A DNA stretch of 64,000 nucleotides, taken from an uncultured Bacteroidales bacterium (GTDB lineage: Bacteria; Bacteroidota; Bacteroidia; Bacteroidales; Muribaculaceae). Below, one piece after another: positions 27,929 to 38,207 of the stretch (its first letter is position 1; each line of letters opens with the position of its first letter). A program made the translations under genes and the position numbers. The DNA lies in NCBI GenBank assembly GCA_947072905.1, contig CAMTKF010000001.1:62001-126000 (forward strand), given 5' to 3'. The notes under the pieces were generated by a model. That model saw only the letters and a program-made list of their open reading frames with translations. It made no database searches and was not told the origin of the DNA.

Positions 27929-30259
27929 ATGACTCTTTCTGAAATCATAGAAATAACAGGTGCCGAAAAGGTAAAGCACACGGATTTACACATCAACGAG
28001 TTCCTGTTTGACTCGCGTTCGCTCAGTGAACCCGCGCATACGATGTTCTGCGCAATTTCCACCGATTCGGCTGACGGTCACTCATTTATCGCCGACCTCT
28101 ATGCCAAGGGTGTACGTATGTTCATGGTAGAACGCATTCCCGATTGGGCCAGACGTTGCAGCGATGCAGTCTTTATCAAGGTTGAGAATGTTCTCAAAGC
28201 GGTAGAACGCATCGGAAGTCAGGCACGTAGTTCGCTCAACTGCCCTGTTGTAGGTATCACAGGATCTCAGGGTAAAACAGTTGTAAAAGAATTGATATAT
28301 GAAGCGGCCGGCGGTGGCGCCTGGCGCAGCCCGCGCAGTTGGAACTCCCGCCTTGGTGTGCCGGTTTCTTTGCTTGAGGTTCCTGCCGATACTTCGGTAG
28401 CACTCGTTGAATGTGGCATTGACAGTGCAGGCGATATGGAAGAAATAGAGAAAATCGTAAAACCGGATTTTGGTATACTGACAAGTATTACCGATGAGCA
28501 CGACAACGGATTCAACTCCCGTGAAGAAAAAATACGCGAGAAACTCAAGTTGTTCAAAAATGTCTCCGTTCTGATATACGATGCGTCAACCCCATTGGTT
28601 GACAATATTGTCCGAGAAACATTCCCGGCCGAAAATCTGCGTCCGGTCAAAGCCGACAGCATCGACAACATAAACAAAGCGTTAGCCAAGGCAACTCTTA
28701 AAGAGCTTGGAATGGATGATAGCAGAGTGGACAATATAGAACCTATTGCCAACCGCATGGCCGTACACGAATGTGTCAACGACTGCGTGATGATTTACGA
28801 CGGATTCACTCACGATCTTCGTTCGCTGAAATCCGCGCTCGACTTTATGCGCAGACGCTCGACATCGGGCCGTACATCCACACTGATCACTTCTGATTTC
28901 AAGGCTGACAGAGATACTTATGCACAGCTGGCCCGCATGCTCAAAAATTTCGGTGTTAACAGGATAATAAGCATAGGCAGTGCCATAAATGAATATACTT
29001 CGGAATTTGATCCGTCAATCAAAATAGAGACGGTCGATACAGTTGCATCGTTTATAAAACAATATGATATCAACCGTTTTTCATCAGAAACGATATTGAT
29101 TGCCGGAAAACCGTCATCAGACTTCCTGCAAATCAAGGCCATACTCGAGAGTGCGCGTCATGATTCAATTTTTGAAATTAATCTTGACGCAATAACCCAT
29201 AACTTCAATTACTACAGATCGCTTGCCGACTCATCAACCGGATTTGTGGGTATGGTGAAAGCTTCGGCCTACGGAACCGGTGCTCTTGAAGTGAGCAAAA
29301 CCCTACAAGCCCAGGGAGCCGCTTATCTGGCGGTAGCTGTGATTGATGAAGGGGTTGAACTGCGTCGTGGCGGCATCACTATGCCCATCATAGTTATGAA
29401 CCCTGTAACCACCAATTACAAGGCCCTGTTTGACAACAAGCTCGAACCGTCGGTATTCTCGCTTCGAGAACTGAATGTACTTGTAAACGAAGCCCGCAAG
29501 GCCGGTGTAAGCCGGTTTAAAGCACATATCAAACTTGATACCGGCATGCACCGTGTAGGCTTTGTTGAAAGTGAGATTCCACAGCTTATCAAAACCCTAA
29601 GCGAAACTCCCGAGGTTTACGTAGCATCTGTTTTCTCACACCTCGCCACCGCCGATTGCCCCGATGAGAAAGAGTATACCGAAATGCAACTCTCGACATT
29701 CGACCGACTCTCCCGTATAATTGTTGATAATACACCCCACCCTGTGCTGCGGCACATACTCAATACTGCCGGTATAATGACTCATCCTGAAAGACAATAC
29801 GATATGGTTCGTCTGGGTATAGGCCTGTACGGAGTTAGCCCGCTTGATGATGATTCAAATGATATACGTCCGGTTGCTACTCTCAGAACCACTATTATTT
29901 CAATAAAACGATGGCCGGCAGGTACCACCATCGGATATGGACGTCGTGGCAAGCTGTTGCAGGATTCTGTCATTGCCACCGTGCCTATCGGTTATGCTGA
30001 TGGAATTGACCGCCACCTTGGCTGTGGCAACGCATCCTTCATTGTCAATGGAAAGGAATGCCCAACTGTAGGCAGTATTTGTATGGACCAGTGCATGATT
30101 GATGTAACAGGAGTTACTGATGTGGCAATAGGCGATGACGTCGAAATTTTCGGAACACAGCAGCCTGTAGAGAAGCTTGCACAAATACTTGAAACCATAC
30201 CCTACGAGCTTCTTACATCTGTATCGCCACGCGTAAAGCGCGTTTATTACAGAGACTAA
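27929..30259 (+). CDS. Bifunctional MurF / alanine racemase fusion
   Basis: A 776-residue fusion known from Bacteroidetes. The N-terminal ~410 residues are a MurF-type ligase (UDP-MurNAc-tripeptide:D-Ala-D-Ala ligase), with DSRSLSEP, the P-loop GITGSQGKT at 109-117 and SWNSRLGVP. The C-terminal ~360 residues are a fold-III alanine racemase with PLP Lys444 in MVKASAYGTG, KLDTGMHRVG, LGIGLYGVSP and GYGRRGKLLQDS carrying the second catalytic Tyr. The usual MVKADAYGHG motif is changed at two positions here. It makes and then uses D-Ala for the peptidoglycan precursor. Last gene of the OmpA-GSCFA-murF/alr operon. Confidence 0.93.
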   Translation: MTLSEIIEITGAEKVKHTDLHINEFLFDSRSLSEPAHTMFCAISTDSADGHSFIADLYAKGVRMFMVERIPDWARRCSDAVFIKVENVLKAVERIGSQARSSLNCPVVGITGSQGKTVVKELIYEAAGGGAWRSPRSWNSRLGVPVSLLEVPADTSVALVECGIDSAGDMEEIEKIVKPDFGILTSITDEHDNGFNSREEKIREKLKLFKNVSVLIYDASTPLVDNIVRETFPAENLRPVKADSIDNINKALAKATLKELGMDDSRVDNIEPIANRMAVHECVNDCVMIYDGFTHDLRSLKSALDFMRRRSTSGRTSTLITSDFKADRDTYAQLARMLKNFGVNRIISIGSAINEYTSEFDPSIKIETVDTVASFIKQYDINRFSSETILIAGKPSSDFLQIKAILESARHDSIFEINLDAITHNFNYYRSLADSSTGFVGMVKASAYGTGALEVSKTLQAQGAAYLAVAVIDEGVELRRGGITMPIIVMNPVTTNYKALFDNKLEPSVFSLRELNVLVNEARKAGVSRFKAHIKLDTGMHRVGFVESEIPQLIKTLSETPEVYVASVFSHLATADCPDEKEYTEMQLSTFDRLSRIIVDNTPHPVLRHILNTAGIMTHPERQYDMVRLGIGLYGVSPLDDDSNDIRPVATLRTTIISIKRWPAGTTIGYGRRGKLLQDSVIATVPIGYADGIDRHLGCGNASFIVNGKECPTVGSICMDQCMIDVTGVTDVAIGDDVEIFGTQQPVEKLAQILETIPYELLTSVSPRVKRVYYRD

Positions 30260-30301
30260 GAGCGTGTTTGAATTTAACACACTATAAACGAACATAATAC
30301 G

Positions 30302-30342
30302 CCGCCCGCCGCGCACCGTGAGTTACGATGCGCGGCGGGCGG
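30302..30342. terminator. GC-rich hairpin between convergent murF-alr and GNAT genes
   Basis: A perfect 14-base G+C-rich stem (CCGCCCGCCGCGCA and its complement) with a 13-base loop. No T-tract on either side, but its position between converging genes supports a termination or 3'-end-stabilising role. Confidence 0.6.
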
Positions 30343-30354
30343 TGTCACAACGTT

Positions 30355-30858
30355 TTATTTAAACAATTTCTGGAAAATCAGGGCGTCGGCATACTCGGTC
30401 TTTCGCCTGAGCCAAGAGCGCAATCGGCCGGCAGGTTTGAATCCGGCTCCGGTAAACAGCGCTTTGGAGGCATCATTGTCTATTGCCACATAAGCCCATA
30501 ACTGGTGCATGCCGAGAGTGCGTATGACGTATGCCTCAAATATCTCCAAGGCCTCTTTTGCATAGCCCTGGCGGCGGCGCGACTCATCAATATAAATACC
30601 GACTCCGGCTCGGCGGTTGACAGGATCAAAGTCAAACATGTCGATATGTCCGACAACCGCATTAAGCGATTCGTCATTTATCATCATGCGCAGTTCGCGT
30701 GTGCTGAAAGGATCAGCCTGATAGTTCTTGATGTATTCCCACACCTGATAGCGCGACAAAGGGGCGCTCTGTGGCAGGGATTCGTTAAAACCGGGGTCGT
30801 TTTCCCACAGGAATATGCTGTCGACATCGGTCTGTTCGGGGGCTCGTAAGGTAATCAT
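30355..30858 (-). CDS. GNAT acetyltransferase (RimJ/RimL-like)
   Basis: The 167 residues form one GNAT fold starting MITLRAPEQTDVDSIFLWEN, with the acetyl-CoA loop in ESRRRQGYAKEALEIFEAYV and the C-terminal IDNDASKALFTGAGFKPAGRLRSW typical of protein N-terminal or spermidine-type acetyltransferases. The substrate cannot be decided. It is the last gene of the long minus-strand operon, 11 bases after recR. Confidence 0.82.
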   Translation of the reverse strand: MITLRAPEQTDVDSIFLWENDPGFNESLPQSAPLSRYQVWEYIKNYQADPFSTRELRMMINDESLNAVVGHIDMFDFDPVNRRAGVGIYIDESRRRQGYAKEALEIFEAYVIRTLGMHQLWAYVAIDNDASKALFTGAGFKPAGRLRSWLRRKTEYADALIFQKLFK

Positions 30859-30869
30859 AGCATTATGAA

Positions 30870-31499
30870 TTAAGAATCAAAGGGACGGCGGTCGAGAATA
30901 GATCGTCCTAAGGTAAGCTCATCAGTGTACTCAAGCTCATTACCCACAGCCACACCACGCGCAAGTCTGGTCACTATAAGATTTTCGGGCGAATTCTGCG
31001 TAAGATTTCTGTAGATATAGTAAGCCGTTGTATCGCCTTCCATCGTGGGGCTGAGGGCCAGAATCACTTCATCAATCTCAGGATTTGCCTTCACACGGCT
31101 TACCAAAGACGCTATTTCAAGACGATCTGGACCTATGCCATCAATAGGCGAAATCACACCTCCAAGCACGTGATACAAACCGGTGAAACGGCCTGTACGC
31201 TCCACGCTCAGCACGTCGCGAACATTCTCGACCACACATATCTTGCTGCGGTCGCGACGACTGTCGGCGCAAATAGGACAAAGTTCGGTTTCGCTGATAT
31301 TATGACATTCACTGCAATAGCGTATACCCCGGCGCAAGTCTATAATGCTTTGACCGAGAGCCACAGCCTCGCGCTCATCGCGCCTGAGCATATACAGAGC
31401 CAGGCGCAAAGCTGTTTTCCTGCCCACTCCGGGCATCCTTGAAAGCTCCGTTACAGCCGATTCAAGCAATTTAGATTGAAACTCGTTTTCTGAAGTCAT
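30870..31499 (-). CDS. recR: Recombination protein RecR
   Basis: Acts with RecO/RecF in loading RecA at gaps. From the chosen start ([16 protein letters not shown]) it has 209 residues: helix-hairpin-helix [20 protein letters not shown], a C4 zinc finger (C-x2-C at CSEC and C-x2-C at CPIC), then a Toprim domain ([27 protein letters not shown]). An in-frame ATG at 31520 would add seven atypical residues. It overlaps the upstream hypothetical gene by 29 bases. Confidence 0.94.
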   Translation of the reverse strand: MTSENEFQSKLLESAVTELSRMPGVGRKTALRLALYMLRRDEREAVALGQSIIDLRRGIRYCSECHNISETELCPICADSRRDRSKICVVENVRDVLSVERTGRFTGLYHVLGGVISPIDGIGPDRLEIASLVSRVKANPEIDEVILALSPTMEGDTTAYYIYRNLTQNSPENLIVTRLARGVAVGNELEYTDELTLGRSILDRRPFDS

Positions 31500-32409
31500 T
31501 TTGATACATTTTTTTAACATACCTCACAGTGGTGTCCCAATAAGGGAAACGCAGTGTAAGCATATTGCCGCCCGAGATACTGACTGTGGCATCGGTATCC
31601 ACCTTTGTACCGTTCATGTCATACCAATCAAGATTGTATATATCATCAAAACCGGTATTATAAAAACGACCTTTAATAGCCAAAGGTTTCCATATATGCC
31701 TTATTTCATTGTCTGTCGAGCGGATGAATATTATTTCATATCCCTCATCAACTGCCGGCACAACGGCTATGGTATAACGCACTTTAGATGATACTCTGAG
31801 TGCCGGTGAATCCTGATCGTAATGATCCCAGACACCAACTATAGGGTCCCGGCTTGATGAGATATAGTCATTCAAAGCTTCCAAATCTCCAAAACGGCAT
31901 TTTTCTATATCGGGGGCCGCAACAATCTCCACATCCTCGCGCAAAGGCTTGGATTTGCCGGTATGCACCACTTCATAATAAATTCCATTTCCTTTGATAT
32001 TGAAAGTATGATTGAAGAGCGCTTCAGTCTGGCCAAACTCTATTTTAATGCGCCCCGGTTTCACAAGCGAGAGCCTGAATGAAAGTCCGTCGCGTTTCTT
32101 GTCGTGTTCATACAGTGGGAATGTAAGCGTTGAATCCTCTTTTTCCACACCGTCCTTGAATGTGCTGATTCTGAGATTTACAAAATCGCGATTAAAAAAA
32201 TCATATCCCGAATCTTTATTGACTGTTGCCATGAACTGCTTGTAACCGGTAGTAGAGTCTTCCTCAGCAACCTTTAGGATATATTTTGTTTTTTCCTCAA
32301 CAGGCATACGATGATGCACCCTGAGCCATGAGGTGGTTACGGGAATACGCTGCCATGCCTGCGCCATAATTGCCATCAAGCAAAATAATGTCGTCAGAAG
32401 GCATTTCAT
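31471..32409 (-). CDS. Secreted protein of unknown function
   Basis: I do not recognise a family. The 312 residues begin with a signal peptide ([18 protein letters not shown]) and are then beta-strand rich, with a stretch of [18 protein letters not shown] and a C-terminal half containing [15 protein letters not shown], a lipocalin-like or DUF-type beta-barrel look. It ends in a basic tail FRKRVSI. It overlaps recR at its 3' end (29 bases) and miaA at its 5' end (4 bases), so expression is coupled. Confidence 0.65.
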   Translation of the reverse strand: MKCLLTTLFCLMAIMAQAWQRIPVTTSWLRVHHRMPVEEKTKYILKVAEEDSTTGYKQFMATVNKDSGYDFFNRDFVNLRISTFKDGVEKEDSTLTFPLYEHDKKRDGLSFRLSLVKPGRIKIEFGQTEALFNHTFNIKGNGIYYEVVHTGKSKPLREDVEIVAAPDIEKCRFGDLEALNDYISSSRDPIVGVWDHYDQDSPALRVSSKVRYTIAVVPAVDEGYEIIFIRSTDNEIRHIWKPLAIKGRFYNTGFDDIYNLDWYDMNGTKVDTDATVSISGGNMLTLRFPYWDTTVRYVKKMYQNDFRKRVSI

Positions 32410-33320
32410 AATCCTGTTATAGACCTTACTCTGTTTACAAATTCCTCCCTGTCAAGATTGTAAGGCAACCATTCGATATGATGGCCTCTGCGCTCCATAC
32501 CCCTGAACCATGTCATCTGGCGTTTGGCGAACTGATGTATGGCTGTCTCAAGCCCGCTGAACATCTCTTCGTATGTAGTAAGGCCGATTAAATGTTCGGT
32601 AAGATATTTGTATTCAAGACCATAATAAATGAGATCTTCAGGCGCAACGCCCTCAGCCAAGAGCCTGCGCACCTCGTCGAGCATGCCGCTGTCAAGGCGC
32701 TTGCGCAGTCTTTCTGATATGCGCGAGCGACGTTCATCGCGCGTGATGTCCACTCCTATCACAACTGCATTTTCGATAGGGTGAGGCAAAGCCTTGACTG
32801 CCTTCTTGGGATGTTCGTTGTAATAGGTCTCTATTTCAATAGCTCTGATGGCGCGTTTCACACTGTCAACATCTGTAGTATTGTGAAGATTTTTCATTGA
32901 AGCAAGTATGCCTGTAAGCTCCTCGAGCGATTTGTCGGCAAGTTCATTGCGCAATGATTCATTGCATGGCACTTCCGGAAGGACAAGGCCATTGAGCAAA
33001 GCTTCAACATACATGCCTGTGCCGCCAACAATTACAGGCAACCTGTCGCGACTGCGTATATCATCTATCGCAGCGTTGGCATCGCGCAGATATTCATACA
33101 AGTTATACTTATATCCTGCGGGCGCCATATCAATCATGTGATACGGTACATCGCCATATTCCTCAAGGTCTTTTCCTGTACCAAGATCCATTCCGCGGTA
33201 AAGCTGCCGAGAGTCGGCGCTTACAATCTCTCCGCCAAAAGCCCGGGCACAATCTACGCCCCTTACAGTCTTTCCTGAGGCTGTAGGACCCACGATTGCC
33301 AATGTGCTTACCTGCTTCAT
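32406..33320 (-). CDS. miaA: tRNA dimethylallyltransferase
   Basis: Adds a dimethylallyl group to A37 of tRNAs reading UNN codons. The 304 residues show the P-loop GPTASGKT near the N-terminus, SADSRQLYRGMDLGTGK, VGGTGMY, and the YYGLEYKYLT and KRQMTWFRG segments that contact tRNA. It overlaps both neighbours by 1-4 bases and so is tightly coupled. In this window mtaB (52330) is another A37-modifying gene. Confidence 0.95.
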   Translation of the reverse strand: MKQVSTLAIVGPTASGKTVRGVDCARAFGGEIVSADSRQLYRGMDLGTGKDLEEYGDVPYHMIDMAPAGYKYNLYEYLRDANAAIDDIRSRDRLPVIVGGTGMYVEALLNGLVLPEVPCNESLRNELADKSLEELTGILASMKNLHNTTDVDSVKRAIRAIEIETYYNEHPKKAVKALPHPIENAVVIGVDITRDERRSRISERLRKRLDSGMLDEVRRLLAEGVAPEDLIYYGLEYKYLTEHLIGLTTYEEMFSGLETAIHQFAKRQMTWFRGMERRGHHIEWLPYNLDREEFVNRVRSITGL

Positions 33321-34594
33321 CAGAATTTTGAACCTGTTATCTTGTGCCAGAAACGACGGGTACGGAAAAACGGGCGGTCCTGATTATTGTTGGATATTGC
33401 AAACCAACTGACATCATTGTAATCAACATTCCAGTTCTTAAGATCGCGCAGACGGAATGTAGGACGATAATGTTTTATAGGATACAGACGACGACCCTCG
33501 GTGTCGTATGTTTTCCAAGCCATCGTAATAGTGAAGATTCTGTATATCTCATCAGTCAATTCGGCTGAGAGACGAGCAGTCTTGATCATTCGGTCGAGCT
33601 GGTCGAGTGTAAACCATGTACCCTGATCTTTAACAGAAGGATAGTCCTCGGCTTTTACAAATGCGGCATAGTGCTTCATCTGAGGCAATATGTCGCTAAG
33701 ACTTGTTTCGTAAAGATAACGTAATTCGAAATCCTTACATCCGGAAATATTTTCAAAAGCCTTTTTGACCGCCTCATCACTGATATTGTCAAGCTTGGAA
33801 ATCTGAGTTACAGCAGGTGTATCCCAGCGGTCATGCTCATTTAGGGTGAGCAGCATTCGGTCATCAGACAGTACTATATATCGAATTACAGTTCCTGAAT
33901 TTTTAGCATTAAAAGCAATCGGGCCTATGACAGCTGCAATATTGCCACAGCGGTTCCATACGAAATAAAGCGAGAATACATACAGGGCTACCGGCATCCA
34001 TGTGAAGAAGAATACATCGGGTGTATTCATATTCACATTTATATAATACTTGAAGTAATACCACCACTCAACCGCGCTCATACCGGCCGAGATGAACAGC
34101 ATGAGTTGTACCTGATAGTGCGATTCGCGCCTGTACAGTGAGCTTATAACATTATTGGCCGATGTGCTCACACCATTGCGCAACAGTGAGGTATTGCGCA
34201 GCATTATCCACAGGCTCATCACTATCATCACTGGAAATACTACCAGCGATGTAATATAAGGTATCTGTTTATTGATATTTGACTTGTCTATAAACTGCTC
34301 AAATACAGGATGTGCATTCAATATATTTATTGCAAGCATTACCATAGAAGACCAAAACAACGTGAGTATTGACACACTCAGCATCACCGTGCTTCCGGGT
34401 ACACTATATGAGGTACGGCGTCGCAGTACTATAAGCTCGATATATGCAAGGATGAATACCGGAAATGGCAACCATACCTTAGGCACAATTCTCGAAAGAA
34501 TCAGCACTACCGCTATAAATCCGAATGCTATCGCCCAGTTGGCCCATAGCGACAGCATCAATGTATGAGTATTCTTTCCACTATTATATTGCAT
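33320..34594 (-). CDS. Polytopic membrane protein with degenerate Nudix-like C-terminal domain
   Basis: The first ~215 residues contain about six membrane segments (16-38, 40-57, 72-92, 112-132, 163-182, 194-214). The remaining ~200 are soluble. Within 235-355, VIRYIVLSDDRMLLTLNEHDRWDTP, a helical EAVKKAFENISGC and TWFTLDQLDRMI follow the order of a Nudix domain, but the GX5EX7REUXEEXGU catalytic box is absent. I therefore call it a possible non-catalytic Nudix fold. Function unknown. The gene lies between the DPP IV gene (6 bases) and miaA (ATGA overlap). Confidence 0.55.
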   Translation of the reverse strand: MQYNSGKNTHTLMLSLWANWAIAFGFIAVVLILSRIVPKVWLPFPVFILAYIELIVLRRRTSYSVPGSTVMLSVSILTLFWSSMVMLAINILNAHPVFEQFIDKSNINKQIPYITSLVVFPVMIVMSLWIMLRNTSLLRNGVSTSANNVISSLYRRESHYQVQLMLFISAGMSAVEWWYYFKYYINVNMNTPDVFFFTWMPVALYVFSLYFVWNRCGNIAAVIGPIAFNAKNSGTVIRYIVLSDDRMLLTLNEHDRWDTPAVTQISKLDNISDEAVKKAFENISGCKDFELRYLYETSLSDILPQMKHYAAFVKAEDYPSVKDQGTWFTLDQLDRMIKTARLSAELTDEIYRIFTITMAWKTYDTEGRRLYPIKHYRPTFRLRDLKNWNVDYNDVSWFAISNNNQDRPFFRTRRFWHKITGSKF

Positions 34595-34600
34595 GATTTA

Positions 34601-36787
34601 TCATAGATTTTTATTAAACCAATCGAGCATCTTTCCATAAACAACCGAACGTGCATTGCAGCCGTTGATAGAATGGTTCATGTTCGGGAAAATGAGCATA
34701 TCGCATATATCGCCTTGTCTTTCGAGGCGCGATACAAATTCGATTGAATTGGCAGGATGAACATTGTCGTCGGAAGTTCCGTACATTATCAATAACGGAC
34801 ATTTGAGACGAGATGTTCTCATAAGAGGCGCCGAACGGCGATAACCGTCTTCATTCTGCTGAGGTGTCAGCATATATCTTTCGGCATATACTGTATCGTA
34901 GAAGCGCCAGTCGGTGACAGGAGCTACAGCTACGGCTGCAGCATAAGGAGCATCATCGGCAGTGGCAGCCATCAGAGTTTCATATCCACCATAGCTCCAA
35001 CCGAATATACCTATTTTATTGGCATCAACGTAGGGCAACGAGGCTGCATAGCGGGCTGCGGCTATCTGGTCAATGGTTTCATAATGGCCGAGATTCTTGT
35101 ATACCACATCGCAGAAAGCGCGGCCACGGCCACCGGTGCCACGACCGTCGACGCATATCACCACATAACCGGCTTGCGCGAAAGCATCCATCCAGTCAAG
35201 CTGCCAGCGATTGAGCACTTCCTGCGAGCCGGGTCCACTGTACTGGTACATGATACACGGTGACTTCTGCGACTTGGCATTTGTGGGACGGATTATAAAA
35301 CCGTTGAGTGTGACGCCTTCGCTCTGCATGGTGAAAAATTCGCGCTTTGCGACCTTGTTGCCCACTCGTGCCATGTATGCCGAGTTGTCTTCAAGCACTC
35401 TTACTTCCTTGCCGGCCGAGGTATTGATGGTATATACCGGAGCCTGCTCGGTAGAGCTGTATGTTTTGGTCATATAGGTGCAACCCGGGGCGAATTGAGC
35501 CGAAGATGTACCCTTGTTGGAAGATATGTCGGTAGATATACCCTTGCGGTCAATTTTTCTGATAGTCCTGTCCATGGGAGTAGGCGCAGCTACCTGATAG
35601 TAGTGGTTGCCGAGCGCATCAGAGCCGTAGTAAGCCGTAACATCGCATTCATCCTTGGTTATCTGACGCATCTCAGCTCCCGCGTATGTATATTGATACA
35701 GCTGGTTGTAACCTGATTTCCACGAATTAATGATAAATGAATCCTTTCCAAGCCATAGAGATTCGTATGTTACGGGATCAATCCACGACTTTGAATCCTC
35801 ATTATATATGGATTTGGCTACTGTAGACTTGGGATTTACGCGATATATTTCAAAATGGTTCTGGTCGCGGTTGAGCGTAGACACTATCAGGCTTTCAGGA
35901 TTGGGTCCGTAGGCTATGCGCGGAATATACTCTATGCGATTGTCGGGCAGAGTTATTTCCTTGAGTTTGCGGGTCTCTACATCGTAGCTGTGGAGACTTA
36001 CCTTGGAGTTGGGTTTGCCGGCTACGGGATACTTATAGTTCCATACTTTGGGATAAAGTGCAGCCGACTCATCAGGATTGCAAGCACCTTCATAGCGCAT
36101 CATATCGTAAGTGGGCACATCCGTCTCGTTATATTTTATGAAACAAAGGTTCAAATCGTCGGGAGCCCAAGCCATGGAAACGGTTGTCTGGAATTCTTCC
36201 TCATAAACCCAATCGGGCACACCGTTTATCACTTTGCCGTATGCGCCGTCTTCGGTCACGGCTACCTCTGTCTGATAATCGAGCTTGCGAACATAAATAT
36301 TGTTATCCTCGCCCACGAAGGCCACCATTCTGCCGTTTGGCGAGAATATGGGTGCCTGCTGAACTTTGAATTTACTTGATAGCGGACGCAGCAGTCGCGT
36401 ACGGATTTCGTAAGTATAATATGAAGCGCGGAACGAACGGCGGTATATATAATTGGCGCCGGTCCATACAAGGATTTTAGAAGCGTCGCTGCTCAGAGTG
36501 AATCCCTCAATGCGGTCGAGCGTATTCTCGCGAGTGTTCGACAGGTCGATAAGTACTTCTATTTCCTTGCCGGATTTTATATCGTATTTCACCACTTTTT
36601 TACCATCGGCCGACAGCATTGCATACGACTGACCATCGGGCATATATGTAAATCCTACCGGACGCGATGCTACATTGTCGGGGTAAACGTATCCGGCCAT
36701 ATCGCGCACTGACTGATTGGCAGCGTATGTTCCGGAAGCTGATAAAATTGTTGCGAATAATGTTATGGCTTTAATTGTATTTTTCAT
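34601..36787 (-). CDS. Dipeptidyl peptidase IV (S9B)
   Basis: Serine peptidase that removes X-Pro/X-Ala dipeptides from peptide N-termini; probably periplasmic. It has a signal peptide (MKNTIKAITLFATILSASGTYA), an N-terminal beta-propeller with the substrate-binding DWVYEEE (E196/E197), and a C-terminal alpha/beta hydrolase domain. The catalytic triad is Ser598 (GWSYGG), Asp674 (TSDDNVH) and His705 (MNHSI). Length 728 residues is normal for bacterial DPP IV. Proline-rich peptide use in the gut is the likely role. Confidence 0.94.
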   Translation of the reverse strand: MKNTIKAITLFATILSASGTYAANQSVRDMAGYVYPDNVASRPVGFTYMPDGQSYAMLSADGKKVVKYDIKSGKEIEVLIDLSNTRENTLDRIEGFTLSSDASKILVWTGANYIYRRSFRASYYTYEIRTRLLRPLSSKFKVQQAPIFSPNGRMVAFVGEDNNIYVRKLDYQTEVAVTEDGAYGKVINGVPDWVYEEEFQTTVSMAWAPDDLNLCFIKYNETDVPTYDMMRYEGACNPDESAALYPKVWNYKYPVAGKPNSKVSLHSYDVETRKLKEITLPDNRIEYIPRIAYGPNPESLIVSTLNRDQNHFEIYRVNPKSTVAKSIYNEDSKSWIDPVTYESLWLGKDSFIINSWKSGYNQLYQYTYAGAEMRQITKDECDVTAYYGSDALGNHYYQVAAPTPMDRTIRKIDRKGISTDISSNKGTSSAQFAPGCTYMTKTYSSTEQAPVYTINTSAGKEVRVLEDNSAYMARVGNKVAKREFFTMQSEGVTLNGFIIRPTNAKSQKSPCIMYQYSGPGSQEVLNRWQLDWMDAFAQAGYVVICVDGRGTGGRGRAFCDVVYKNLGHYETIDQIAAARYAASLPYVDANKIGIFGWSYGGYETLMAATADDAPYAAAVAVAPVTDWRFYDTVYAERYMLTPQQNEDGYRRSAPLMRTSRLKCPLLIMYGTSDDNVHPANSIEFVSRLERQGDICDMLIFPNMNHSINGCNARSVVYGKMLDWFNKNL

Positions 36788-36794
36788 AATTCAG

Positions 36795-38207
36795 TTAGAA
36801 AAGCGATAATTGATCAGGATTGTTGATCTGTGGAGCCTTGCGGCGCGGAGCTCTGTAGCCGAAGTCGGCTTCAGATTCAGACGGGCGCATTGAGGGTGTC
36901 TCGGCCGGAGGGGTCTTGGTAAACCACTCTCCGCTTTCAAATGTTTCCTCCATTGCACAGAGGTCGTCTTCTGAAATACGTGGTGCGGTTTCTTCAGCTA
37001 CCGCCCCGAAGTCCACCTGCATTTCAGCCACAACTGTCGGAGGTCTCAATGCGCTGATCTGCGATTTGAGCGACTTCTCGCGTTCGGCGTTCTTGCGTTG
37101 GTTCTCGGCTATGGTTGCTTTAAGGCTGTCGATCTCAGCATCTTTCTGACCTATAGTTTTCTTTTGGGTTTTTACTTTTTCGGTGAGGCGTGTCATCGCC
37201 TGATCAAATTCTCCAAGACGTCTTGTAACTTCGTCATAGTCCTTGAGCAGGTTGTTCAGTTCCTCTATTTCTTTTGTTTTAGATATATTTTCGTCTTTCA
37301 ACTCCTGAAATCGGGCTACAAGAGCTGCAAGTTCGTTTTCTTTTTCTTTAAGACCTTCATTTGCCTTATTAAGCAATTGCTTTTCGGCATCGAGAGCTTC
37401 GGCATGACGTTTGCGCAAATCCTCGCGTATTTCTTCCGAAACTCTGATCTGCTCTTTCATTGATGCTATACCCTCGCTCATTTCTTCTATCTGCGAAGTG
37501 AGCTCATTCTCGCGTTTGGCAAATGCCGAGTCGGGATTTTTTCGCAGCTCGTTCAACTCCAGATTCAGGGCCTGTATGTCAGCCTGCGCCTTCTCAAGGT
37601 CTTCCTGCTGCACATTGGCAACCTTTATACGGTTGACGAGCGAGCGGTTTTCGAGTTCGTATTGTTCACGTTCGCTTTCGAGTTTGGCCAGCTGCGATTC
37701 AAGGTCATGCACGCGCTCGGTAAGCGCACGTTTCTGGCGGTCTGCACTCAGTTGCTTCTGCTTGATATCGCTCGACTGTTTTTCTATTTCACCGGCCTTG
37801 ACTTTCAAAGCATCAAGCTCGGCCGCCATTGAGCTTTGGCGGGCTTTCCATTGGGCATCGCAATATGCTTCTGCCGCTACTCCTATCGAAGCTAAATAAT
37901 CTTTGATTCCCTGATCGAGCGAGTCAAACAAAATCTTGCGTTGTATCTCCTGATTTACAGCTTTACCTATAAAATCGGGCAATGAAGTATCTACCACCTC
38001 AACCACCTTCGCAAATATTTTTTCCTGCATGGCAGGATCAAAAGTTATCGGCTCTAACTGTTGGGGCGAAATGGCTTCATTATCTGCCTGAGGTTTTGAC
38101 TCCTCTGTTTCTTCTCCGGCAGCAGTGTCTTCATATATTGAATCGTATTCTTCCGTTTCGTCAGGGCCGAAACCTAACGACCGTTTTATTATTGATATGA
38201 TGCTCAT
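36795..38207 (-). CDS. Long coiled-coil protein
   Basis: The 470 residues have no signal peptide. An acidic N-terminus (to about 70) is followed by a helical head (70-150), then continuous heptad-like coiled coil to about residue 380, and a low-complexity tail ending NPDQLSLF. The last phrase QLSLF resembles a clamp-binding QLxLF motif (DnaN-binding) in form, though this is an inference. No named family recognised. It overlaps the PEP-synthase-like gene by 4 bases and likely works with it. Confidence 0.7.
   Translation of the reverse strand: MSIISIIKRSLGFGPDETEEYDSIYEDTAAGEETEESKPQADNEAISPQQLEPITFDPAMQEKIFAKVVEVVDTSLPDFIGKAVNQEIQRKILFDSLDQGIKDYLASIGVAAEAYCDAQWKARQSSMAAELDALKVKAGEIEKQSSDIKQKQLSADRQKRALTERVHDLESQLAKLESEREQYELENRSLVNRIKVANVQQEDLEKAQADIQALNLELNELRKNPDSAFAKRENELTSQIEEMSEGIASMKEQIRVSEEIREDLRKRHAEALDAEKQLLNKANEGLKEKENELAALVARFQELKDENISKTKEIEELNNLLKDYDEVTRRLGEFDQAMTRLTEKVKTQKKTIGQKDAEIDSLKATIAENQRKNAEREKSLKSQISALRPPTVVAEMQVDFGAVAEETAPRISEDDLCAMEETFESGEWFTKTPPAETPSMRPSESEADFGYRAPRRKAPQINNPDQLSLF

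Noticed and set aside
35855-36379. 174-residue plus-strand frame within the DPP IV gene
   Set aside because: The DPP IV propeller motif DWVYEEE lies in these bases on the other strand; no family similarity for the plus frame.
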